A model generated the notes under the pieces. It saw only the letters and a program-made list of their open reading frames with translations. It searched no databases and was not told the DNA's origin. DNA of 64,000 nt from Nibrella viscosa (GTDB lineage: Bacteria > Bacteroidota > Bacteroidia > Cytophagales > Spirosomataceae): assembly GCF_039541875.1 (NCBI RefSeq), contig NZ_BAABHB010000003.1, positions 496,001 to 560,000 on the forward strand. Direction: 5' to 3'. This document shows positions 58,209 through 64,000 of this stretch, in pieces; position 1 is the first letter of the stretch, and each line of letters opens with the position of its first letter. Both the position numbers and the translations under genes were made by a program.

Positions 58209-58892
58209 ACAGTACTGACTAGCAAGACAGACTTGCTACATGTGAAATAGTGATCGATGGAAAGTAACGAGTTGCCGATCGCTGGTTACCTGTCAATGCA
58301 GGGCGGAGGCTTTTGAGGGTTAGTTAATTATACGAAAAATACATTAATTAAGTAGAGGAAGTGGTTTGTATGACCGGGTCACTAACCCAAACTGCCCCTT
58401 AACAATGGTAGCTAAAAACAATCAGCCACCAGGGTGACGATCCGTCGTGCGGTGTTCAAGTTTTTGCTTCTGAAAATTACTGGAAGGTCCGCCGGATTGA
58501 CGGTCAGCGTCCGCTCTAGAAGTGAGTTAACAGGTCGCTGCCTACAGAACTGTGCGGGCAAAGATAAATTAACTTACTGCTATTGTCAATAAAACGCTTT
58601 TAATTTCAGAATGTTTTCTGCGAGGCAATAAGAAAATTGCTAGTTTAAAAGCAAAACGTGCTACTAAACCAAAGAGTTCCGGAGGCAGTTCCAATAAGGC
58701 TATGCTTGGCAGAATTACATAAGACGCCTGGTATGAAGCATGACTACGGGGTGGCCCGGAACTACTCGCTGCCCTTAGTTCAGAAGCTGATCAGGCAGTG
58801 GTGTAAATTTTGTCTTGTTAAAATTGGTTAAAAACAGCGGCTATTTACAATTTTTGCGCGTCTTCTGAACGTTTAAACATAGATAGTCTGCC
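58209..58892. other. Gap between rho and coaX with no recognised feature
   Basis: Six hundred and eighty-four bases were read on both strands. There is no start-to-stop frame with family character. A frame at about 58659-58815 (+) stays open for 50 codons (with AELHKTPGMKHDYGVARNYS) but matches nothing recognised. No tRNA, riboswitch or clear hairpin was seen. The gap may contain the promoters of rho and coaX. Confidence 0.4.
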
Positions 58893-59660
58893 ATGAATCT
58901 GGTAATCGACTGGGGCAATTCGTCTCTTAAAGTGGGCTGGTTTGAGGGGTTGGCGTTGACGGAAACGCGGTATCATATGTCATCGGACGACCTTCAGGAG
59001 TTGTTGACTGAACAGATCCGTAAGGGCCGGCAACCGGATCGGGTAATTGTATCATCGACAAGCCGGCCCGGTGAGGAGCTCCGCAGCCAGGTGGCCGAAC
59101 TCGGTACGGGCATGGCAGACACCACAAACTGGCTATTGTTCGAAACGACTACGCCTGTGCCGGTAACCATTGATTATGATACACCGCTTACGTTGGGTAC
59201 CGACCGAATTGCGGCTGCTGTAGGGGCTACGGTGTTGTTTCCGGGTGAGCATTGCCTGGTCATTGATATGGGTACCTGCATTACGGCCGATATTGTAGAT
59301 GGGGGGCGCGTATTCCGGGGAGGCCTGATTTCGCCCGGTCTGCGGATGCGCTTCCGTGGGATGCATACGTTCACCGAGCGACTACCGCTCATTGAGCCGG
59401 ATTTGCAGTCGGTGCGGCAACTGCCGCCCTTGACGGGCCGGAATACACAGCAGGCCATGCTTAGCGGAGCCATCAACGGTATGTTGTTTGAATTAAACGG
59501 AATTATTGCCGCACACCGCAACGAGCGGCCCGATTTGAAGGTAGTTGTCTGTGGGGGAGACGCTCTCTTTTTTGAAAGTCGTCTGAAACCCCCCATATTT
59601 GTAGCGCCGGAGGTGGTGCTGATCGGTTTGAATCGTATTTTAGAACATAATGTCAAGTAA
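58893..59660 (+). CDS. coaX: Type III pantothenate kinase
   Basis: A 255-residue ASKHA-fold enzyme phosphorylating pantothenate at the first step of coenzyme A synthesis. LVIDWGNSSLKVGWFEG is the phosphate-1 loop (Asp-x-Gly-Asn). GTDRIAAAVGATVLF and VIDMGTCITADIVDGGRVFR hold the catalytic Asp, and RGGLISPGLRMRF the K+/Mg2+ region. VVVCGGDALFFESRLK lies near the C-terminus. Unlike CoaA it is not feedback-inhibited by CoA. It overlaps the outer-membrane protein gene by 11 bp, so the two are probably co-expressed. Confidence 0.94.
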   Translation: MNLVIDWGNSSLKVGWFEGLALTETRYHMSSDDLQELLTEQIRKGRQPDRVIVSSTSRPGEELRSQVAELGTGMADTTNWLLFETTTPVPVTIDYDTPLTLGTDRIAAAVGATVLFPGEHCLVIDMGTCITADIVDGGRVFRGGLISPGLRMRFRGMHTFTERLPLIEPDLQSVRQLPPLTGRNTQQAMLSGAINGMLFELNGIIAAHRNERPDLKVVVCGGDALFFESRLKPPIFVAPEVVLIGLNRILEHNVK

Positions 59661-60951
59661 TTACAAGCGAGTAAGCAGGGTTGCGAATATGAGTTTACTG
59701 GCCATGTCGCTGGCCGCGCCGGCTGCCATGGCGCAGGGGTTTGGAAACTCTCCTTACTCGGCACTGGGGATTGGTGAGGTCTTAGGGCAGGCCAACGTAA
59801 CCAACCTGGGAATGGGCGGCATTGGGGTCAGTTACGCCAGCCCATTTTATCTGAACAGCCAGAACCCGGCTCTGCTGGCCCGGCGGTCGCGGTTTACGAT
59901 TTTTGAAGTCGGCCTTCTCGGACAATCCAAACAGTTGAGTCAGCGCGTGCTGGACAGTCAGCAGTCTCAGCGTGACTTTGGGGCCAACCTGAGTTATCTG
60001 GCACTGGCGTTCCCGGCTTCGTCGCGGTGGAATATGTCGCTGAGCCTGCGTCCGTACAGCTATATTGATTACCAGACGAGGCAGTATGGCCGCATACCCG
60101 GTACCATCTACGAAGCGGAATATACGTACTCCGGCCGGGGCGCTATTAATAAAGCTTCTTTTTCAAACGGGGTTCGGCTCTGGAAAAATATCTTTCTGGG
60201 GGCGGAGATGTCGTACCTTTTCGGCAATGTTACCAATAATTCTGACTCACAGGTTCTGATTAACTCGTCGACGGATGTGCAGGTAACCCGTATCGATCGG
60301 GTCAATTACAGTGATCTTGTCTGGCGGTTGGGCGCTGCCTGGCGCCCGAAGCTGAGCGAAAACTGGACGCTGAACGTGGGAGCCACCGTTGATCCTGGTA
60401 CAAAAGTAAGAGCCCGCGAAACTGATATTTACCAGCAGGTGCTGAATGGACAAAGCTTATCGGCACCCGATACGCTCCGAATCAACCAGGCCGGCTCAGT
60501 GACTATGCCGCGCCAGCTACAGTTCGGGGTCAGCATTGAGCGTAACAACCAATTGATTGTTGGTGTTGATGTGGGGCTGAATCCTTTGAGTCAGTTTCGT
60601 ACCATCAGCGATCAGCCTGGCAATCTGCGTGATGCGCTCCATATTGCGGCCGGTATCGAGTTCACGCCTAAGAGCAACTCTACCCGCTATTGGGATCTGG
60701 TATCGTACCGGGCGGGCTTTCAGTACAACAAAACACCTTATGCCGTGGATGGTCGGCAGTTGAACGACATCAACGGGAGCCTGGGTATATCGCTGCCGGT
60801 AGGTGCCTACCTGGTCAACCATGTTAACCTGGCCCTGGTTGGCGGGCAGCGGGGCGCGTTGACCGGCACTCAGATCCGGGAGCGCTACGTTCGAATTTCG
60901 CTTGGTTTATCGCTTAATGACTTGTGGTTCCGTAAGGTGGTGATCGACTAA
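59650..60951 (+). CDS. Conserved outer-membrane beta-barrel protein, unknown function
   Basis: A 433-residue protein with a signal peptide (residues 1-28, SLAAPAAMAQ) and a region GFGNSPYSALGIGEV near the mature N-terminus. The rest is rich in alternating hydrophobic and polar strands, with many Gly, Tyr and Asn, as in transport barrels (for example FSNGVRLWKNIFLGAEMSYL). It resembles the hypothetical outer-membrane protein found between coaX and lptC in many Bacteroidota. FadL-like and PorV-like folds are possible. Function is unknown, but position suggests a role in envelope biogenesis. Confidence 0.8.
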   Translation: MSSNYKRVSRVANMSLLAMSLAAPAAMAQGFGNSPYSALGIGEVLGQANVTNLGMGGIGVSYASPFYLNSQNPALLARRSRFTIFEVGLLGQSKQLSQRVLDSQQSQRDFGANLSYLALAFPASSRWNMSLSLRPYSYIDYQTRQYGRIPGTIYEAEYTYSGRGAINKASFSNGVRLWKNIFLGAEMSYLFGNVTNNSDSQVLINSSTDVQVTRIDRVNYSDLVWRLGAAWRPKLSENWTLNVGATVDPGTKVRARETDIYQQVLNGQSLSAPDTLRINQAGSVTMPRQLQFGVSIERNNQLIVGVDVGLNPLSQFRTISDQPGNLRDALHIAAGIEFTPKSNSTRYWDLVSYRAGFQYNKTPYAVDGRQLNDINGSLGISLPVGAYLVNHVNLALVGGQRGALTGTQIRERYVRISLGLSLNDLWFRKVVID

Positions 60952-61046
60952 TCGGTCGACCACGGATAAACTTATTATTGCCGGCTGATGTTCTTTTGGC
61001 GAGTAATAAGCTCTAGACGCTCAGAATACCAATAATCAGGAGTCGT

Positions 61047-61604
61047 ATGCGCATAAAGTCTTTTTTCATTACCGGATTAGCGGTTTGCAGCCTGCTTGGA
61101 TTTAGCGGTTGTGAAGAGGAGAAGGCTGCCAGGAAAGTAAATCCCTATATCGGTCCGATTGAGGAGATTAATAATGTGCAGATGCTGTATAGTGAGGCTG
61201 CGGTGCTGAAAGTTAAAATGACTACGGCCCGGCAACTGCGCTACCAGAGCGACGACCGGAAATACCCGGAGACGGTGAACATCAGCTTCTTTGGGCCGGC
61301 CGGCGAGGAAGTTACTACCCTCCGCTCCGATTCGGGTCGTTATGATAAGGCCAAAGACCTGTATACTGTTATGGGCAATGTGGTGGTCATTAACAAGCAG
61401 AAGCAGGAGAAACTATTGACGGATGTGCTGAACTGGAACCCGAACACCAAAAAGGTGTACACCGAAAAAGCCGTTACCGTTATCAGTAAAGCCACCGGCG
61501 AAACGCTGAAAGGTGTTGGTCTTGATGCCAATCAGGATTTCTCCCAATATTCAATCCGCAAGCCCACAGGTATCTTCAATATTGAAGGCGGTACCGGATT
61601 CTGA
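61047..61604 (+). CDS. lptC: LPS export protein LptC (lipoprotein form)
   Basis: A 185-residue protein with lipobox FSGC (Cys22). The core is the LptC/OstA-like jellyroll: VQMLYSEAAVLKVKMTTARQ, RSDSGRYDKAKDLYTVMGNV and EKLLTDVLNWNPNTKKVYTE. Here the inner-membrane helix of proteobacterial LptC is replaced by a lipoprotein anchor, usual in Bacteroidota. It is the periplasmic bridge that receives lipopolysaccharide from LptBFG. It lies 95 bp after the outer-membrane protein gene and is followed by a terminator. Confidence 0.9.
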   Translation: MRIKSFFITGLAVCSLLGFSGCEEEKAARKVNPYIGPIEEINNVQMLYSEAAVLKVKMTTARQLRYQSDDRKYPETVNISFFGPAGEEVTTLRSDSGRYDKAKDLYTVMGNVVVINKQKQEKLLTDVLNWNPNTKKVYTEKAVTVISKATGETLKGVGLDANQDFSQYSIRKPTGIFNIEGGTGF

Positions 61605-61617
61605 TCCGACTCCGTCT

Positions 61618-61662
61618 AAGACAAAGCCGCCCTTATCGTATGATGCGGGGTGGCTTTGTCTT
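61618..61662 (+). terminator. Terminator of lptC
   Basis: AAGACAAAGCCGCCC pairs with GGGTGGCTTTGTCTT over about 15 bp with one wobble, loop about 14 bases, and a T-rich end. It begins 13 bp after the lptC stop. Confidence 0.8.
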
Positions 61663-61758
61663 TCATGATGTTTGCCCCCGGCTGGTTTTCAGAATCGGGC
61701 TGTTGTGTTCAGTATTGGTGCATAAATGAACCAACACACACTGTATATCCCATTTCTT

Positions 61759-61965
61759 ATGAAAACGCTACGTAGCTCTTCGCTGGTTTTGCCGTTTCAC
61801 TGGTTCTGAACTTCGCTGCCCTGGCTTAGGCTGTACCGTCGCGCCAATCCCGCGCCGATTTTCCGTACCCCAATCGGTTCACCCTCGGTGGTGGTATTTC
61901 GCAGGTGTTGCTGGGTGGCTATAACGTGCAAGCCGAGTACGGCTATGGGGAAGTATGAATCGATG
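61759..61965 (+). pseudogene. Relic of an outer-membrane protein gene
   Basis: From an ATG at about 61760, MKTLRSSSLV is a signal-peptide start that ends in a TGA after 16 codons. In another frame the region continues as AGFAVSLVLNFAALA, a TAG stop in place of the expected Gln, then FTLGGGISQVLLGGYNV and AEYGYG, a beta-barrel opening. At least one frameshift and one nonsense change are present. The relic stops abruptly and joins LytTR-like sequence. Confidence 0.45.
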
Positions 61966-61974
61966 AAACAGGAC

Positions 61975-62381
61975 TTTTCACCCCGCCCTACGTACGGCAG
62001 GTTGAGTCGCTGCTGGATAGCCTGGGCCTGAGCCGGCGCACGTACAAAAGCCGCTATCTGGTGAAGCAGGGGGAGCAATTGCTAGCGATTGCGCAGGAAC
62101 AAGTGGCGTATTTTTACACTGCCGATGAACTGTCATGACTGGTAGTGCAGGACGGTCGTCGGTTTATCGTCGACTACACGATGGAGGACCTGGAAACGCT
62201 GGTGGACCCCCGGCAGTTTTTCCGGCTGAACCGGCAGTACCTAGCCAACCTATCAGCCATTCAGAAGATACATAACTATTTTAACGGCAAGCTGAAGCTG
62301 GAACTCCGGCCGGAGTCGGCTGAGGAGGTGCTGGTGAGCCGCGAACGCGCTCCTTCCTTCAAGAACTGGCTGGATGGGTAA
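61975..62381 (+). pseudogene. Relic of a LytTR-type response regulator (C-terminal DNA-binding part)
   Basis: The frame reads LSRRTYKSRYLVKQGEQLLA and then YFYTADELS, a TGA at about 62137, then QDGRRFIVDYTMEDLETLVD, FFRLNRQYLANLSAIQKIHN and GKLKLELRPESAEEVLVSRE. This is a LytTR domain, with the FFRLNRQYLANL recognition segment intact. The receiver domain is missing. Start codon, receiver and uninterrupted frame are absent, so it is a remnant. Confidence 0.7.
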
Positions 62382-62387
62382 TAGTCG

Positions 62388-62831
62388 TTACGGCGCTACA
62401 GCCTGGCCGGATGGTTTAGCGCATTGGGCTAACTGTTCGCGTACCGTTTTTATGTCTGTCGTGACGGTTTCATTACCCCACTTGTTATAGATGTACGTAG
62501 CTATCTCCGCTATCTCCAGTTCGCTCAACTGCGGATTGGCAGGCATAATCCGGTTGTAGGTCTGGCCGTTTACTATAATCGGTCCCTGCTGTCCAGACCG
62601 GATCAGGCAAATCACACTGTCTTTTTTTGCCAGATAATCGGAGCCGTTGAGGGGCGGGTATAAATTGGCCAGACCGGTGCCATCGGCCTGGTGGCAGTTG
62701 GCGCAATACGTCTTGTATAACTGCTTTCCTTCGGTAATGTATTTCTGCCGCTTAATTTCTTCCTCACTCTGGCAGGCATTGACGAGGAGTAGTAATCCAA
62801 CAACATAATTAATCTGAATAGTCTCTCTCAT
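62388..62831 (-). CDS. Cytochrome c lipoprotein
   Basis: A 147-residue class I-type cytochrome. An N-terminal signal has a lipobox-like VNAC (about residue 20). The haem motif is YCANCHQADGTG (CxxCH near residues 43-47), and the distal Met is in RIMPANPQLSELEIAEIATY. The last 25 residues are an extra tail with a Cys. It probably carries electrons in the periplasm. The start overlaps the SCO gene stop by 4 bp (62828-62831), so the two are translationally coupled and likely work together with a terminal oxidase. Confidence 0.9.
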   Translation of the reverse strand: MRETIQINYVVGLLLLVNACQSEEEIKRQKYITEGKQLYKTYCANCHQADGTGLANLYPPLNGSDYLAKKDSVICLIRSGQQGPIIVNGQTYNRIMPANPQLSELEIAEIATYIYNKWGNETVTTDIKTVREQLAQCAKPSGQAVAP

Positions 62832-63484
62832 TGCGTATACTCTGCCAGCAGCTTATCTATATCGCCCATCAGCTTATTAACACCTTCTTCCGTAGTTCCG
62901 TCATATACTCCCCGAACGCGCTTTTCTTTATCGATCAGGATAAAGGCCCCGCTGTGGACCACGCCACCGGGTGCGGTTTTATCTTCGGCGGCTGTTACCA
63001 TATAGCTTTTCTGACCAATCTCGTAAATGTCTTCTTTAAGACCCGTCACAAACAGCCACTGACGACCCGAAACGCCCAGGTTTTCGGCAAACTCCTTCAG
63101 CACCGCAACCGAGTCGTGCTCGGGGTCAATGGTGTGGGAGAGCATCATCACGTCCGGGTTGCCCTTATAGCGGTCATATACCCGCTTCATCTGCGTTTTC
63201 ATTTTAGGGCAGATGGTGGGGCAGTTAACAAAAAAGAAGTCGGCTACGTAGATCTTGCCGTCGAGCGTGTTGGCCGTCACCGTGTCGTTGTACTGGCTGA
63301 CGAAGCGAAAGTTCGGTATGGTATGGTCAACCGAATCGACGACTTCTTTGCCGTTGACTGTTTTGGTAACGGCCTGTTTCTCCCCAAGCACCGGCAGGCG
63401 GTTATTGGATGGTCCGCAGCCCGCTACCCCTACGAGCAGTCCCAGCAGAACAAGCAGGTTATTGGCTGAGGTACTGGCGGGCAT
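62828..63484 (-). CDS. SCO1/SenC family copper-binding protein
   Basis: A 218-residue thioredoxin-fold lipoprotein started at the ATG at 63482-63484 (MPASTSANNLLVLLGLL), lipobox VAGC. A start 11 codons upstream with a Lys-Arg-Lys n-region is an alternative; both lie within the end of the upstream gene. Copper ligands are Cys-x3-Cys in VNCPTICPKMK and His in GGVVHSGAFILID. MMLSHTIDPEHDS is also typical. SCO proteins deliver copper to the CuA centre of cytochrome oxidases. Its operon partner is a cytochrome c. Confidence 0.92.
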   Translation of the reverse strand: MPASTSANNLLVLLGLLVGVAGCGPSNNRLPVLGEKQAVTKTVNGKEVVDSVDHTIPNFRFVSQYNDTVTANTLDGKIYVADFFFVNCPTICPKMKTQMKRVYDRYKGNPDVMMLSHTIDPEHDSVAVLKEFAENLGVSGRQWLFVTGLKEDIYEIGQKSYMVTAAEDKTAPGGVVHSGAFILIDKEKRVRGVYDGTTEEGVNKLMGDIDKLLAEYTQ

Positions 63485-63929
63485 CGTTAATGCTGCTATT
63501 GATTTTCTCTTTAACATTGGCAATTTTGTCTTTTTCCTGTTCCAGATATCGGAGGGCCTGCGCCTGATCCAGTTGCTTAAGCGTATCGGCATTGTACCGG
63601 CTCATCCAGTCCATCATCAGGCTATCGGCTTCTTTCAGCCGCTGACTTAGCCGCATTGCCTGGGCTTTTTCATCGTCGGCGCGGACCGTTGCCGAAGCTG
63701 CCTGTGCAGTGGAACCAGCCTTATCGAGGCTGTCGATGCGCTGAGTAAGCTGTTTGCGAAGGATCATCACGGAGTCAATGCGGGGCATAACTTCATCGTG
63801 AATAGCAAAGACTTCTTTTTCGGTCTCCTGGACTTTTTCGCCATCGTTGGTCGAACAGGCAGTAATGCTCAGAACAAGCGCAACGGCTGCAACGGTGGGG
63901 GCAGACAAGATACGGTGTAGTGATAACAT
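63459..63929 (-). CDS. Coiled-coil lipoprotein of unknown function
   Basis: A 156-residue protein with signal and lipobox SITAC (Cys25). The mature part is almost wholly helical, with EVMPRIDSVMILRKQLTQRI and DSLMMDWMSRYNADTLKQL. Similar Bacteroidota proteins are sometimes labelled viral A-type inclusion protein, a label without functional meaning. It overlaps the SCO gene by 26 bp or more. No function can be given; the conserved position suggests a link to respiratory-complex assembly. Confidence 0.75.
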   Translation of the reverse strand: MLSLHRILSAPTVAAVALVLSITACSTNDGEKVQETEKEVFAIHDEVMPRIDSVMILRKQLTQRIDSLDKAGSTAQAASATVRADDEKAQAMRLSQRLKEADSLMMDWMSRYNADTLKQLDQAQALRYLEQEKDKIANVKEKINSSINDARQYLSQ

Positions 63930-63953
63930 AGGTTTACAATAATAAAACAGGCA

Positions 63954-64000
63954 TTAGGTAGCCGCCGGCGCATTCTGCGTCAGAATTTCGCGGGCGTTAT
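63954..64000 (-). CDS. C-terminal end of a gene entering from the right edge
   Basis: Fourteen in-frame codons precede a TAA at 63954-63956: NAREILTQNAPAAT. Too short for identification. It is 24 bp upstream of the lipoprotein start and on the same strand, which supports an operon. Confidence 0.4.
   Translation of the reverse strand, partial: NAREILTQNAPAAT

Noticed and set aside
1..64000. tRNA and rRNA genes
   Set aside because: No T-loop signature GGTTCGAATCC with cloverleaf context, and no rRNA-like stretch, was found on reading both strands.

Overview
The window looks like a chromosomal segment of a Bacteroidota bacterium of the order Cytophagales, most like Spirosoma and its relatives. 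The signs are a complete Na+-NQR operon with apbE, a mitochondrial-type aconitase, Rho with a long disordered N-terminus, the coaX / outer-membrane protein / lptC block, a relic of a type IX secretion sorting domain, few Shine-Dalgarno sequences, and a few TAnnTTTG-type promoter boxes. The taxon is inferred from gene content only. No tRNA, rRNA, CRISPR array, integrase or intact insertion sequence was seen.

Layout. 1-10 kb is a sodium-energetics block: a partial DUF4230 gene, NhaD-type Na+/H+ antiporter, a CBS-domain protein, a small four-cysteine membrane protein resembling the NQR maturation factor NqrM, then apbE and nqrFEDCBA on the minus strand. 10-12.2 kb is a decayed stretch holding relics of a T9SS cargo gene and of an RsbR-type regulator, plus three small genes. 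12.2-38.3 kb is one long minus-strand surface-polysaccharide locus: Wza-like exporter, Wzz-like chain-length protein, ABC exporter (Wzm/Wzt), aminotransferase, WbqC-like protein, acyltransferases, about a dozen glycosyltransferases, a Wzy-like polymerase and a WecA-like initiating transferase. 38.5-42.2 kb carries parE, pheA and a frameshifted Uma2 gene. 42.3-46.7 kb holds a YedY/sulfite-oxidase-like protein and a sulfatase-HAD-ROK-SIS cluster. 46.8-58.2 kb is mostly housekeeping (acn, topA, a sirtuin, an endonuclease III homologue, rho), interrupted by an unusual OmpA plus two membrane-anchored helix-hairpin-helix genes. 58.9-64 kb has coaX, an outer-membrane protein, lptC, a second pseudogene patch (outer-membrane and LytTR remnants), and a cytochrome c / SCO / lipoprotein cluster that runs off the end.

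How it fits together. NQR pumps Na+ out during respiration, with ApbE attaching FMN to NqrB/C and the NqrM-like protein probably supplying iron. NhaD exchanges Na+ and H+. The polysaccharide locus has both an ABC exporter and a polymerase.

The most striking non-coding signal is a set of intergenic hairpins whose arms are degenerate 7-bp repeats. There are six, each with a different heptad sequence, and five of them share a CAAC-containing segment beside the right arm. Most lie between co-directional genes of an operon. Two further large palindromes of different sequence follow acn and topA.
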